54,238 nt of DNA. Source: Nakamurella sp. (GTDB lineage: Bacteria; Actinomycetota; Actinomycetes; Mycobacteriales; Nakamurellaceae). The notes beneath the pieces are model-generated. The model was given only the letters and a program-made list of their open reading frames with translations. It was not told where the DNA came from and did not search any database. This document shows, piece by piece, positions 17,777 to 27,331 of the stretch (position 1 is its first letter; every line of letters begins with the position of its first letter). The translations under genes were made by a program, and so were the position numbers. The stretch covers positions 1-54,238 of the forward strand of contig JAFIHI010000126.1 in assembly GCA_017848755.1 (NCBI GenBank). The letters are read 5' to 3'.

Positions 17777-18505
17777 GTGGAACTGATTCACCACTTCGAA
17801 GTACCGGTCGACCTCGACAACGCATGGACATACCTCCTGGATCTCAGCAGGGTCGCCGCGTGCTTCCCTGGGGCCACACTGCTCAGCGCCGACGGGTCGA
17901 ATTACGTCGGCGTCGTCAAGGTGAAACTTGGCCCGATACAGCTTCTCTACAAAGGCTCGGCGCAGATCGTCAGCGTGGACGAGGCGTCGCATACCGCGAC
18001 CGTTAAGGCTTCCGGCGCCGCCGCACGATCCGGTTCGACCGCCACCATGACGGTGGTTGCGACCGCGTCCGCAACGGGACCGGACCGGACCGTCGTCCGA
18101 CTTGCCACCGATTTGGCGATTACGGGCAGGCCTGCGCAGTTCGGACGCGGGGTTATTGTGGAGGTCGGCAACAAGATCCTCGGCCAGTTCGCCGAGTGTC
18201 TGTCCGCGACCCTCGCCGGTGCGCGAGCGACTGCAGACGCTGCCGACGAGGCGACCGCGGCTATTCCCGGCCACGCACCCGCGAGTGACGAGGGCACACC
18301 CACTGCTGATCCGCGCGGCATGGCCGGCCCCGCAGTGCATTGCGCTGAACGCGCCGCCACCCCTGCGACGGCACCCGCGCCCGCGGGTCCGATTGACCTC
18401 TTGGCTTCGGCAGGCGGAGCAGTGACGAAGCGGCTGCTCGTCCTTGTCGCCGCGATTCTGGGAGCACTCGTGCTGCGCCGGGCGCTGTCGCACCGCCGCG
18501 GTTGA
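17777..18505 (+). CDS. coxG: CoxG-like SRPBCC protein with C-terminal membrane anchor
   Basis: 242 residues from GTG 17777 behind ACGGAGGTAGTA. Residues 1-145 match the CO dehydrogenase subunit G fold (START/SRPBCC): VPVDLDNAWTYLLDLSRVAACFPGA and KVKLGPIQLLYKGSAQI. A Pro/Ala-rich linker leads to a C-terminal helix (RLLVLVAAILGALVLRR) that should anchor it to the membrane. In CO dehydrogenase systems CoxG recruits the molybdenum enzyme to the cytoplasmic membrane, so this protein probably tethers the hydroxylase encoded downstream. Confidence 0.88.
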   Translation: MELIHHFEVPVDLDNAWTYLLDLSRVAACFPGATLLSADGSNYVGVVKVKLGPIQLLYKGSAQIVSVDEASHTATVKASGAAARSGSTATMTVVATASATGPDRTVVRLATDLAITGRPAQFGRGVIVEVGNKILGQFAECLSATLAGARATADAADEATAAIPGHAPASDEGTPTADPRGMAGPAVHCAERAATPATAPAPAGPIDLLASAGGAVTKRLLVLVAAILGALVLRRALSHRRG

Positions 18506-18525
18506 CCCCTTGTCTATTTTGATGC

Positions 18526-18533
18526 ACTAGTAT
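18526..18533. promoter_or_regulatory. Putative GntR operator, site 2
   Basis: GCACTAGTATATC contains the shared ACTAGTATA core. It lies between coxG and the hydroxylase small subunit, about 165 bp upstream of the latter, in a 192-bp gap without a gene. Consistent with a separate promoter for the hydroxylase genes. Confidence 0.5.
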
Positions 18534-18697
18534 ATCGTCAACCATCGAACAGTCGTACCGTCGCGCGTCCCACCCGCGACCATCCGCGTTCCCGCCGCGA
18601 CGGCCAACCGACATTCGCCGCGAACCGGCTGACTGCATTATTGCGCATCATAGCCCGTGGTGGCGATTGATATACCTGCGAGGTGAGGGGATACACG

Positions 18698-19219
18698 GTG
18701 ACGACACCATCGAGCAACGCCGTTAAAGTGCCCGTGTCCATAGAAGTAAACGGCGTACTGCGGACGGAACCTGTGGAACCACGCATGCTCCTGGTCCACT
18801 TCCTCCGGGACCAACTCGGAATGACCGGAACTCACATAGGCTGCGACACCAGCCAATGTGGCGCATGCACCGTGTGGCTGGATGGCGACGCCGTCAAGTC
18901 CTGCACGATATTCGCAGTCCAGGCCGATGGACACAAAGTAACGACGATCGAGGGGCTGTCCACGGGTCAGAAGCTGCACCCGATGCAGCAGGCATTCCAC
19001 GATGAACACGCATTGCAGTGTGGATACTGCACTCCGGGCTTCATCATGTCCGCTGCTTCGTTGCTCAAGCGGATCCCACATCCGACAGACGAGGACCTGC
19101 TGCACGGGCTCGAAGGCAACATATGCCGCTGCACGGGTTACGTCAACATCCTCAAGGCGGTGCGCCGCGCGGCGGAAATCGCATCGAATGAGACTCGTGA
19201 TGACGAGGCAGAGAAATGA
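18698..19219 (+). CDS. Molybdenum hydroxylase iron-sulfur (small) subunit
   Basis: 173 residues. GTG 18698 is chosen because GAGGTGAGGGGA precedes it; an in-frame GTG at 18683 lies inside that site. A plant-type [2Fe-2S] domain ([16 protein letters not shown] ... SC) is followed by the second cluster domain (QCGYCTPGF ... NICRCTGY). All eight Cys are present. It passes electrons from the molybdenum subunit to FAD in xanthine-oxidase-family enzymes. Its TGA overlaps the ATG of the FAD subunit, so the three subunits are translationally coupled. Confidence 0.93.
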   Translation: MTTPSSNAVKVPVSIEVNGVLRTEPVEPRMLLVHFLRDQLGMTGTHIGCDTSQCGACTVWLDGDAVKSCTIFAVQADGHKVTTIEGLSTGQKLHPMQQAFHDEHALQCGYCTPGFIMSAASLLKRIPHPTDEDLLHGLEGNICRCTGYVNILKAVRRAAEIASNETRDDEAEK

Positions 19220-20037
19220 TCCCTCCGCAGTTCGAATATTACCGCGCGCAGAGTGTCGATGATGCCGTCAGCGCGCTGCGCGCCGGTGGCGAGGATGCCA
19301 AGGCTTTGGCTGGCGGCATGAGCCTCATCCCCGTACTTAAGATGCGGATGTCATCGCCCCCTCTCCTCGTGGACATCGGCGCACTCCAGTCGTTGAATTA
19401 TGTGCGCGTCGACAGCGATCAGGTGTGTGTCGGCGCGCTCACAAGGCATCGCGATCTCATGTCGAGCGCCGTCCTGCGTGACGCCCTGCCGCTTTTGGCC
19501 GACACCGCCTATGACGTCGGCGATGCGCAGGTCAGGGCGCGCGGCACCATCGGCGGCGTGCTGGCGCATGCCGACAGCGCCGGTGACTACTGCATGGTGT
19601 CGCTCTTGCTCGACGCGCACATCGTCACCACCGATCGTGTGATCGCCGCCCAGGACTTTTTCGAGGGCTTCATGGAAACGTGCCTCGGGTCGGACGAACT
19701 GATCACGGAGATTCGGTTCCCGGTGTCGCGTGGGCCGCACACATACATAAAGTTCCGGCGGCGTCGGAGCGACTGGGCCGTGATCGGCGTCGGCGTCCAG
19801 CGATCACTCGACGATGCGCGCGCGTGCCGCATCGGGCTGACGAACGCGGGCTTCACCGTCAGCCGCGCGCCGGAGGCGGAAGAGGTTTACTCAGCAGGGG
19901 GCACCGCGGACGACGTCGCTGCGGCCGCCGCCGCACACGCGTCGCCGCTCGCCGATCTTGCCGGCGATGTCGAATACAAAAAGGCCCTCATCGCAGAGTT
20001 GACGCGACGTGCGATCACGGAAGTTGGTGCGCAGTGA
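19216..20037 (+). CDS. Molybdenum hydroxylase FAD-binding (medium) subunit
   Basis: 273 residues, standard for the CoxM/CutM type. FAD-binding blocks are seen: DAKALAGGMSLIPVLKMRM near residue 30 and the AHADSAGDY segment near 115, preceded by RARGTIGGVL. The C-terminal CO_deh_flav_C domain follows. It overlaps the small and large subunit genes by 4 bp each. Confidence 0.93.
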   Translation: MIPPQFEYYRAQSVDDAVSALRAGGEDAKALAGGMSLIPVLKMRMSSPPLLVDIGALQSLNYVRVDSDQVCVGALTRHRDLMSSAVLRDALPLLADTAYDVGDAQVRARGTIGGVLAHADSAGDYCMVSLLLDAHIVTTDRVIAAQDFFEGFMETCLGSDELITEIRFPVSRGPHTYIKFRRRRSDWAVIGVGVQRSLDDARACRIGLTNAGFTVSRAPEAEEVYSAGGTADDVAAAAAAHASPLADLAGDVEYKKALIAELTRRAITEVGAQ

Positions 20038-22436
20038 CGATCAGATTGGCGACCTCGGAGACCCAGGAAGCAGTCCGCGAAGCCGGCAGAGCCAGCCAGG
20101 GACCGTACAGCGGGCAGTCCGTACCGCGGGTGGAGGATTCGCGGCTCATCCGCGGTCAGGGCCAATATGTCGACGACTTCACGACGTCGAACGTCGCCTA
20201 CGCCGAGATCGTCCGCTCGCCGCTCCCCCACGCACGGATCCGGGGTGTTGATACGTCGGCGGCGGCTGCACTGCCGGGAGTGCTCGGTGTCTTCACCGGG
20301 CACGACATCGTTATCGAATTGCACGCGCTGCTCCCGGTGATTGCGGCCGGGGTCCCCAACCGTCGTCAGACGCCCCCGCAGTACCCGATCGCGATCGACG
20401 AGGCCGTTTACGAGGGCGAGCCCGTCGCCGTGGTCGTCGCGGACACGCGGTATGGCGCCGCTGACGCCGCCGAGTTGGTGGCCGTCGACTACGAGCCGCT
20501 GCCCGCAGTACATGACTTGGACGCGGCCATCGTCGAAGGTTCGGGCGTCACCCATGCCGACGCAGCGGACAATATCGGGTGGGACGTCGCGTTGCCGGGC
20601 GAAGGCGACGTGGATGCGGCCTTCGCGGGGGCAGCCGTCACGGTGACGCAACGAATCGTGCAGCAGCGCGTATGCGCGGCATCGATCGAATGCCGATCCG
20701 TTCTCGCCGACTACCGCGATCGCCTCACGGTATGGAACTCCAGCCAGATGCCGCACTTCAACCGGATGTACGTGGCGGAGGGTCTGGGTCTACCAGAGAG
20801 CAAGGTGCGCTTCATCTCGCCGGATGTCGGCGGCGCCTTCGGCTCGAAGATGGGCCCGTACGCGGAGGACTACCTGATCCCCATCGCCTCCAAGCTCGTG
20901 GGTCGCCCCGTCAAATGGACCGAAACGAGAAGCGAGAACTTGTCGTCCACCAGCCACGGCCGCGGACAGGTGTTCGATATCGAAGCGGCGGCGGCCGCAG
21001 ACGGAACGCTGCTGGCGATGAAGATCAAGCAACTTGTCGACATCGGTGCTTATTTCGGTCGAACCGGGGCAAACCCTATCGTATCGGTACAGTTATCCGG
21101 CGGCTGCTACCGCTGGCCAATCATCGAGGCGCGCTCGATCGGCGTGCTCACGAACAAGATGTGGACCGGCCCGTACCGGGGAGCCGGACGTCCCGAGGCC
21201 ACGCACCTCGTCGAGCGGGTCATGGATCTGCTCGCGCACGAGCTGCACATGGATCCGGTGGAGATCCGCCGCCGTAATTTCATCACCCGTTTCCCACACG
21301 TGAACAACTTCGGGTTCACCTACGATTCGGGAGGCTATCACGGGGCGTTGGATCGCGCGTTGGACGCCATCGACTACACGGGCTTCCGTCAGCGGCAGGC
21401 GGACCTTCGGGCGCGCGGGCGGTTCCTCGGTATTGGGGTCGGCTGCTACGTCGAGATCTCGGGTTTCGGGCCGTCATGGCAGACCGCAGCCGACGACCAC
21501 GAAATCGGGTTAACGGAGTCCGCTGTCGTTCGAATGCACCCCAGCGGCGCCGTCAGTGTGTTCGCGGGTACACACTCCCATGGGCAAGGCCATGCGACCT
21601 CGTTCGCGCAGATCGCCGCAGACGCTCTCGGCGTCGCCCTCGCCGATGTCGACGTCGTCGAGGGCGACACTAGCAACACTCCGTTCGGGCACGGGACGTA
21701 CGGTTCGCGGAGCACACCAGTTGGTGGCATGGCCGTGTATACGGCTTGTCAACGCATCATCGAAAAAGGTACTGCCATCGCCGCGCACCTGTTGCATACC
21801 TCGATCGACGATGTTTCTTTCAAGGGCGGGATATTCACCGACGCTGCAACGGGCGAGAGGCGTTCGATCAAGGACGTGACGCTGGCCTCCTACAACCGCG
21901 GTCTGCCCGATGGCATCGAGCAGGGCATGGAAGCGACCGCTTTCTTCGACCCACCGAATTTCACCTGGCCGTTCGGCACGCATATCTGCGAGGTGGAGGT
22001 GGATACGCACACGGGCGTCACGAAGATCCTCCGCTACGTCGCCGTCGACGACTGCGGCAACATCATCAACCCGATGCTCGTGGAGGGGCAAATCCATGGC
22101 GGCGTCCTACAAGGTGTGGCCCAAGCCCTGCTCGAAGAGGTCCAATACTCTGAGGAGGACGGGCAGCGGCTCGGCGGCACGTTCCTGGACTACCTTGTGC
22201 CGACCATCAACGAGATGGTGCCGACTGAGGTGTACCACACCGTCACGCCGACGCCCACGAACTCACTGGGAGTTAAGGGCGTCGGTGAAGCCGGCACGAT
22301 CGCCTCGAGCGTCGCCGTGATCAACGCGATCTGCGACGCGCTCGAACCCCTGGGCGTCCGTCACGTCGAAATGCCCGCTAGCCCGCAGCGACTGTGGCAC
22401 CTGATCCACGACGGGATGCCCGCGGCTTTGCGCTAG
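20034..22436 (+). CDS. Molybdenum hydroxylase large subunit (xanthine oxidase family, form II CoxL-like)
   Basis: 800 residues from GTG 20034 (GTGA overlap). Blocks include SRLIRGQGQYVDD near the N-terminus, GGAFGSKMG, the form II active-site loop GPYRGAGRPEA in place of the CO-specific VAYRCSFR, and the catalytic Glu loop GVKGVGEAGT. The AYRCSFR Cys that coordinates copper in true CO dehydrogenase is missing, so CO oxidation is unlikely. The enzyme should hydroxylate a carbon next to a heteroatom or a CoA thioester ring. Neighbouring CoA ligase, thioesterase and hydratase-type genes point to an acyl-CoA substrate. Confidence 0.93.
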   Translation: MTIRLATSETQEAVREAGRASQGPYSGQSVPRVEDSRLIRGQGQYVDDFTTSNVAYAEIVRSPLPHARIRGVDTSAAAALPGVLGVFTGHDIVIELHALLPVIAAGVPNRRQTPPQYPIAIDEAVYEGEPVAVVVADTRYGAADAAELVAVDYEPLPAVHDLDAAIVEGSGVTHADAADNIGWDVALPGEGDVDAAFAGAAVTVTQRIVQQRVCAASIECRSVLADYRDRLTVWNSSQMPHFNRMYVAEGLGLPESKVRFISPDVGGAFGSKMGPYAEDYLIPIASKLVGRPVKWTETRSENLSSTSHGRGQVFDIEAAAAADGTLLAMKIKQLVDIGAYFGRTGANPIVSVQLSGGCYRWPIIEARSIGVLTNKMWTGPYRGAGRPEATHLVERVMDLLAHELHMDPVEIRRRNFITRFPHVNNFGFTYDSGGYHGALDRALDAIDYTGFRQRQADLRARGRFLGIGVGCYVEISGFGPSWQTAADDHEIGLTESAVVRMHPSGAVSVFAGTHSHGQGHATSFAQIAADALGVALADVDVVEGDTSNTPFGHGTYGSRSTPVGGMAVYTACQRIIEKGTAIAAHLLHTSIDDVSFKGGIFTDAATGERRSIKDVTLASYNRGLPDGIEQGMEATAFFDPPNFTWPFGTHICEVEVDTHTGVTKILRYVAVDDCGNIINPMLVEGQIHGGVLQGVAQALLEEVQYSEEDGQRLGGTFLDYLVPTINEMVPTEVYHTVTPTPTNSLGVKGVGEAGTIASSVAVINAICDALEPLGVRHVEMPASPQRLWHLIHDGMPAALR

Positions 22437-22490
22437 GGATCAGGCACGCCTATCGCCGGCGGACCGGCCCCACCCGCCGGCGTCCGGCCG

Positions 22491-23006
22491 TCATTTCCCG
22501 GCCGTCTTGCGGGAAACCTCGATCGCCTGTTTGCGTGACGACCGGGCATCGCGCCGGATCGCGGCCTCCCGGTATCGCCGCTCCGCCTCCGCCGAGTCCG
22601 GCGTCAGACCCGGCACTGCCGTGGGGCGGCCATCCGCCCCGATCGCAACGAAGACCAGGTAGGCCGTCGCCACGTGACGCGCCGGATCGAGGCGTCGATC
22701 CCATCGCTGAGCCGTCACCTTGGCACCGACCTCGCAGGAGGACCGGCCGGACCAATTCACTTGGGCAACGCAGGTGATCACATCTCCCGGATGAACCGGG
22801 GCAATGAACTGCGCACTGTCGACGGCAACCGTGCTCATCTGCCCTTCCATGAACCGGCACGCTGCCACACCCGCCGCCTCGTCGATAAGCCGCAGAATCG
22901 CGCCACCGTGGACCGCACCGTAAAGATTCATATCGAGCGCGTCCACTATCCTGCTCAAGCGCACAGCGGTATCGGAGGTAACAATGGAAACCATGCGATC
23001 AGCCAC
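22491..23006 (-). CDS. Acyl-CoA thioesterase, hotdog fold
   Basis: 171 residues of the YciA/BACH acyl-CoA hydrolase group. The signature MNLYGAVHGGAILRLIDEAAG carries the catalytic Asp/Glu helix of hotdog thioesterases; DSAQFIAPVHPGD follows. Cytoplasmic. It lies convergent to the hydroxylase genes and downstream of the enoyl-CoA hydratase-like gene in the GntR unit. It could release the free acid at the end of the CoA pathway. Confidence 0.87.
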   Translation of the reverse strand: MADRMVSIVTSDTAVRLSRIVDALDMNLYGAVHGGAILRLIDEAAGVAACRFMEGQMSTVAVDSAQFIAPVHPGDVITCVAQVNWSGRSSCEVGAKVTAQRWDRRLDPARHVATAYLVFVAIGADGRPTAVPGLTPDSAEAERRYREAAIRRDARSSRKQAIEVSRKTAGK

Positions 23007-23023
23007 CTGTCAATCGCCGCATC

Positions 23024-23821
23024 CTAATCGTTATCGGCGTCATGACGCGGATGACGGGTCAAGAACTTACCGATGAGCTTGCGCGAATCATTCGATTCCA
23101 GGATCCGCCGCGTATGGGTTAGCTCAGCTTCGTATCCGGCGGCCGACGGAGCCAGCGCCAAGCATTCTTTGAGTCCGACAATGGTGGCACGGGGCGACTC
23201 GGCAGCGTGATGCGCGAGTTCGAGTGCCGTCCGCTCCACATCGGCGCGCGAAACCGCAGCGTGCACCACGCCCAACCGGGCAGCGTCGGCCCCCGAGATC
23301 AACTCGCCCGTGACAATCAACCGTGTGGCCACCGACAGGCCGGCGAGCCGCACCAGCCGCTGCGTGCCCCCGCCGCCCGGGATCAAACCGATTTTCGCCT
23401 CGGGTAATCCCAGCCGGGTGTCATCCGCCGCAATTCTCAGATCACAGGCGAGCGCAAATTCCAGACCTCCGCCCGTCGCCGTACCCTCGAGGGCAGCGAC
23501 GGTGATCAGGTCTAGGCGCGCCCATGCGGCGAAAAAGTCCTGCAACCGCTGATTGAACGCAAGAAGCGCATCGGCACTGCCGGATGGCCCGACAAGTCTG
23601 TCGATCATCGCAATATCGACACCCGGGCTGAAGAATCGCTGTGCGCTTCGCACGAGAACGGCAGCAGCATCCGATCCACTCGAAAGCTGCGTGAGCGCAT
23701 TTTCAAGGTCGCCCAGCAATTTCTCGTCAATCGCATTGACCGGGGGTCGAGACAGCGTCAGTACTGCAACGCTTCCGCGCCTGACCAGAGAAGTCAACAA
23801 TCCCTCCCATGGATAATACAC
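23024..23821 (-). CDS. Enoyl-CoA hydratase/isomerase family protein
   Basis: 265 residues of crotonase fold. Oxyanion-hole segments: RFFSPGVDIAMID (about 60-75) and EGTATGGGLEFALACDLRIA (about 110-130). Active-site Glu positions are seen around GLPEAKIGLIPGGGGTQRL. GTG 23821 is used because GAGGTG lies 5 nt upstream; TTG starts about 24 bp downstream follow a GGGAGGGA and are an alternative. Crotonases catalyse hydration, isomerisation or thioester hydrolysis; the furoate-pathway HmfE is one such deviant, so function depends on the pathway. Confidence 0.87.
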   Translation of the reverse strand: MYYPWEGLLTSLVRRGSVAVLTLSRPPVNAIDEKLLGDLENALTQLSSGSDAAAVLVRSAQRFFSPGVDIAMIDRLVGPSGSADALLAFNQRLQDFFAAWARLDLITVAALEGTATGGGLEFALACDLRIAADDTRLGLPEAKIGLIPGGGGTQRLVRLAGLSVATRLIVTGELISGADAARLGVVHAAVSRADVERTALELAHHAAESPRATIVGLKECLALAPSAAGYEAELTHTRRILESNDSRKLIGKFLTRHPRHDADND

Positions 23822-23864
23822 GACGGCACCTCACGCGCAGGTGCGGATTCGGCCGCGGCCGTAC

Positions 23865-24578
23865 TCACTCCTGTGTCCGGACGGCACTGCGCTCCTCGGC
23901 ATTCCCGGACAATTCCTCGCCTGCGAGCGCCTGCTCGAGAGCCTTGGCGTGCACAACCAGGACGTGCTCCTTCATCGCAGCACGCGCCGCCTCGGCGTCG
24001 TGTGCTTGCAAGGCCGCCAGAATGGTCTCGTGTGCGGCAACGACGTCTGCCGGAACGGTGCGGCTGAGTCCTGCGTACTGCAGCCGGGCGAGGTCCCGGT
24101 AAACCAGGGCGATCATGTCCCCCAGCCTGCGGGAGCCCGACGCCGTCCCGATGAACGTATGGAAGCGTTCCGAATAGCGGTCGAACTCGAAGTCGAACTT
24201 CTCAACCTGCGGCGGTCGGATGTTCGCCAGCTCTGCCAGCTCGTCGTCGCTGATCCGGCGAGCGGCACACTCCGCCGACGTCGGTTCGAGGAGCGCACGC
24301 ATGAATATGACGTCTTCGATATCGCGCTTGTCGAGCGGTCGCACCCGATAGCCCTTATACGGGATCGATGTGATCAACCCGGTCTGTTGCATTCGGGCGA
24401 GCGCCTCACGCACGGGCGTCCTGGACATCCCGTACGCAGTGGCAAGATCATTCAACTGAACAATTTCACCAGGGTGCAGTCGAAGCTCCACGATATCCCT
24501 GATGATTCGCTCGCGCGCGACGTCCGCGAGTGTGCGATAAACCGGCTGATCGCCCATTTCAGCTGGTGATGCTGCCAT
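23865..24578 (-). CDS. GntR-family regulator with FCD domain
   Basis: 237 residues. Winged helix about 20-85 with LNDLATAYGMSRTPVREALARMQ and the wing IPYKGYRVRPL; an FCD effector domain fills the rest (HTFIGTASGSRRL supplies metal/ligand His positions). FCD regulators sense small carboxylates. It is the only cluster regulator seen in the catabolic region, lies in the middle of it, and has a CTAGTATA palindrome 90 bp upstream of its own start. It is the likely binder of all four palindromes. Confidence 0.9.
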   Translation of the reverse strand: MAASPAEMGDQPVYRTLADVARERIIRDIVELRLHPGEIVQLNDLATAYGMSRTPVREALARMQQTGLITSIPYKGYRVRPLDKRDIEDVIFMRALLEPTSAECAARRISDDELAELANIRPPQVEKFDFEFDRYSERFHTFIGTASGSRRLGDMIALVYRDLARLQYAGLSRTVPADVVAAHETILAALQAHDAEAARAAMKEHVLVVHAKALEQALAGEELSGNAEERSAVRTQE

Positions 24579-24666
24579 GTGTGCACCTCCGAATCCCTGA
24601 CAATGCCTGTACGCCGCGTGCTAGCCCCAAACCGCCCGACGAGACCACAAGCCGAACCGGGGCAAG

Positions 24667-24676
24667 ACTAGTATAC
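24667..24676. promoter_or_regulatory. Putative GntR operator, site 3
   Basis: ACTAGTATAC lies about 90 bp upstream of the GntR gene in the 307-bp gap 24579-24885 between it and the CoA ligase. It shares the core with sites 1, 2 and 4. No gene is supported in the rest of the gap; only a 35-residue Arg-rich frame is present. Confidence 0.6.
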
Positions 24677-24885
24677 CGGTCGTGTACGCCGCCCAGCGGA
24701 ATGCGTCTTCCGGGCTGTACCTCCTGCTGTCTGCATGCTCATGGTCACCTATCCTCGGGGCCCGTCAGGTCGGCGACCCACGGCCGCGGCGATCGTGTAA
24801 CGGGTTGTGAATGCGTCGGTGCGAGTGAACAGTCGGCTGCGGCGCAAGCGATGCATGCCGCGGGCGGGAACGAGGCTAGGGGACG

Positions 24886-26508
24886 TCAATGGTATTCCTG
24901 TTGCAGGGCGAATTTCCGTACCTTCCCCGCCGGCGTCCGCGGTAATTCGTGCGTAAATTCGAGGCGCTCGGGCCAATACTGCTTGGCGAAGCCCCGTTGT
25001 TCCAGATATCCGGTGAGTTCCTGGAGCGTCGGCTGCCGCCCGGGGGCGGGCACAACGACCGCGCACGCACGCTCGCCCAATCGAGCATCAGGGACGGCGA
25101 TCACTGCCACATCGGCGACATCCGGATGCTGGTGCAGCGCCGCTTCAACCTCGACCACGGGAATATTCTCTCCACCTCTGATCACCAAATCCTTGACGCG
25201 ACCGGTTACGGATATGTAACCGTCGTCGTCGATCGATGCCAGATCCCCGGTATCGAGCCATCCGTCGTCATCGACGGCTGCGGCGGTCAATTCCGATCGC
25301 TCGAAGTATCCGCGAAACTGCGAAGCCCCACGGATCAGAAGCCGCCCCGATTGTCCATTTGGCAGAGTCTTACCACTATCGTCGGCAATCCTGATCTCCA
25401 TTGCAGGCGATACGGTCCCGTCACTATTACTGGATCTGTCCAAGTTCATCGCGGGGGTGACGGTTGCACCGCCCGTCTCCGTGAGCCCCCAATTGTTTGC
25501 AAGCCGCGCTCCTAAGACGCGCGAGGTCTGCTCGGCAAGGTAGCGCGGGATCGGTGCGCCGGAACACGAAAATATACGGAGGGTTCCGGCATCCCGTCGC
25601 ATCTCCTGGCAGACACGAATCGTATCGAACACGAACGGCGGTGAGCCCATCGTGTAGGTACCGCCTTCCGCGTCGACTATTTTGAGAAATTCGTGTGCGT
25701 CCCAGATATCTTGGTAAACCACCTTCTGGCCCCAGGTGATCGGCATGAGAACGCCGTAGAGGAACCCCGACGCATGCGCCAGCGGCGACGGCATGACGAC
25801 TACGTCGTCACGTGTGAGATCGAGGGCCCACGGCAGAAGCCGGGTCGCCGCAAAGAGCGTATTGTGGGTGTGCATCACACCTTTCGGCTCACCGGTGGTA
25901 CCCGAGGTAAATTGCACGGACGCCACATCGTCCGCCGAGGGCTTCGGACACGCCAGCAGCAGCGGATCGGATGCAGCATCCGGGCGCCTGAGGAAGTGTC
26001 GCTGGAACGAGCCCGAGCCTTCGCTGGGGCCATCAATGTCGAATACATACTCCAACGACTCCACTTTCTCAAGCAACCTCTGCCCAAGACGTGAATGATC
26101 GAAGTGCCGATAGGTGGTCGGGACAATCAGGGAGCGCGCGCGTAGCGCCTGTAGCATGAACGTCAGCTCACGTTCCCGCAATATGGTCACTAGGGGGCAC
26201 GAAATTGCACCAATCCTGTTGCAGGCAAGGTGCAGCGCCGTGAAATACCACCAGTTGGGAATCTGATGGCAAACCCGATCTCCCGGTCCGATACCTAATT
26301 CGAGGAGCCCGAGAGCGATGCTGTTGACGGCATCACGAAGCTCGGCAAACGTCAGCGACTCACGCCACGCGCCGTCTGCGGAGTACGTCACCATCGCTGT
26401 GTCATCCGGGCGCAGCCGCGCGACGTCCTCCAGGTCGTCGACGACGAGGCGATCGCGCCACCAGCCGTGCTCGCGATACGACGCAGGGTTCAATGGGATC
26501 GTTTTCAT
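24886..26508 (-). CDS. Acyl-CoA ligase (AMP-forming), cyclohexanecarboxylate-CoA ligase-like
   Basis: 540 residues. Adenylate-forming motifs are intact: P-loop SVQFTSGTTGEPKGVMHTHN (about 205-225), NWGLTETGG, the hinge WLDTGDLASIDDDGY, GRVKDLVIRGGENI, and the C-terminal catalytic Lys in TPAGKVRKF. Overall it resembles cyclohexanecarboxylate/medium-chain-type ligases. It would activate the imported acid with CoA and ATP before hydroxylation. It follows the SDR gene by 15 bp on the minus strand. Confidence 0.9.
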   Translation of the reverse strand: MKTIPLNPASYREHGWWRDRLVVDDLEDVARLRPDDTAMVTYSADGAWRESLTFAELRDAVNSIALGLLELGIGPGDRVCHQIPNWWYFTALHLACNRIGAISCPLVTILRERELTFMLQALRARSLIVPTTYRHFDHSRLGQRLLEKVESLEYVFDIDGPSEGSGSFQRHFLRRPDAASDPLLLACPKPSADDVASVQFTSGTTGEPKGVMHTHNTLFAATRLLPWALDLTRDDVVVMPSPLAHASGFLYGVLMPITWGQKVVYQDIWDAHEFLKIVDAEGGTYTMGSPPFVFDTIRVCQEMRRDAGTLRIFSCSGAPIPRYLAEQTSRVLGARLANNWGLTETGGATVTPAMNLDRSSNSDGTVSPAMEIRIADDSGKTLPNGQSGRLLIRGASQFRGYFERSELTAAAVDDDGWLDTGDLASIDDDGYISVTGRVKDLVIRGGENIPVVEVEAALHQHPDVADVAVIAVPDARLGERACAVVVPAPGRQPTLQELTGYLEQRGFAKQYWPERLEFTHELPRTPAGKVRKFALQQEYH

Positions 26509-26523
26509 CTATTCGGAGTCCTG

Positions 26524-27282
26524 TCAATCACTCATGGTGAGTCCACCGCTGACGCTCAGCACCTGGCCCGTGATATATGACGATCGCGAAGATGCGAAAA
26601 AACTCACTGCGTTCGCAACATCATCGGGGCTGCCTATTCGTCGGAGCGGTATGCTTCTGATCAGCGCATCCTGAAGATGCTGCGGTATTTCACGGAACGC
26701 GCGGGTATCGGTCGGTCCCGGGCTCACGCAGTTGCACGATATCCCGTAGCGAGCGGTCTCCCGGGCGATCGATTTGGTGAACGCGATGACGCCGCCCTTC
26801 GCCCCGGCGAGGACGGTCTCGCCGGAGCTTCCGACCCGGCCCGCGTCCGAGGAAACGTTCACGATACGACCGGAGCCCAGCGCGACCATATTGGGAAGGA
26901 AGGCGTGGGTCACGGAGATGAGGCCCATCAGGTTGATCGCCATGATCCGGTCCCACAGGGCGCGATCCGAATCGATGAATGCCCGAACCTCGCCCCAGCC
27001 CGCGTTGTTGACGAGCACATCGCACCGACCCTCCTCTGCGATCACGTCCAGGTAGAACTGTGCGATCGAAGCCTCGTTCGTGACGTCGAGCGATGCCGCG
27101 CGAGCGGGGAAGCCTCCTTCCTCGATCATCGCGACCGTCTCGCGGGCCCCCGCATGGTCGACGTCGGCAACAACGACGCGCGCGCCCTCCCGTGCCAGCG
27201 TCACCGCGACCGCGCGACCAATCCCGTTCGCGCCTCCGGTCACGACGGCGATAGCGCCGCTGCGGCGAGTAGCTGATAGCAA
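26524..27282 (-). CDS. Short-chain dehydrogenase/reductase lacking the catalytic tyrosine
   Basis: 252 residues from TTG 27282, chosen because CAGGAG lies 6 nt upstream and because longer frames would run through the operator at 27332. The Rossmann motif TGGANGIG (15-22), NNAG (92-95) and VNVSSD with the Ser are present. The YxxxK motif, however, reads LAGAK (158-162): Leu is found where Tyr is expected, while Lys162 is kept. BadH-type relatives have Y-A-G/A-x-K here. The protein is therefore either inactive, non-oxidoreductive, or uses another proton donor. Confidence 0.87.
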   Translation of the reverse strand: MLSATRRSGAIAVVTGGANGIGRAVAVTLAREGARVVVADVDHAGARETVAMIEEGGFPARAASLDVTNEASIAQFYLDVIAEEGRCDVLVNNAGWGEVRAFIDSDRALWDRIMAINLMGLISVTHAFLPNMVALGSGRIVNVSSDAGRVGSSGETVLAGAKGGVIAFTKSIARETARYGISCNCVSPGPTDTRAFREIPQHLQDALIRSIPLRRIGSPDDVANAVSFFASSRSSYITGQVLSVSGGLTMSD

Positions 27283-27331
27283 GACTGACTCCTGACGTCG
27301 GCGGTGTAGCACCGAGAGGCCGATGTATGAG

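Noticed and set aside
19680..20033. Upstream extension of the hydroxylase large subunit
   Set aside because: Out-of-frame shadow of the FAD subunit; GTG 20034 fits the GTGA overlap and family length.
20034..22436. Identification as true CO dehydrogenase large subunit
   Set aside because: The copper-binding VAYRCSFR loop is replaced by GPYRGAGR, so CO oxidation is not supported.
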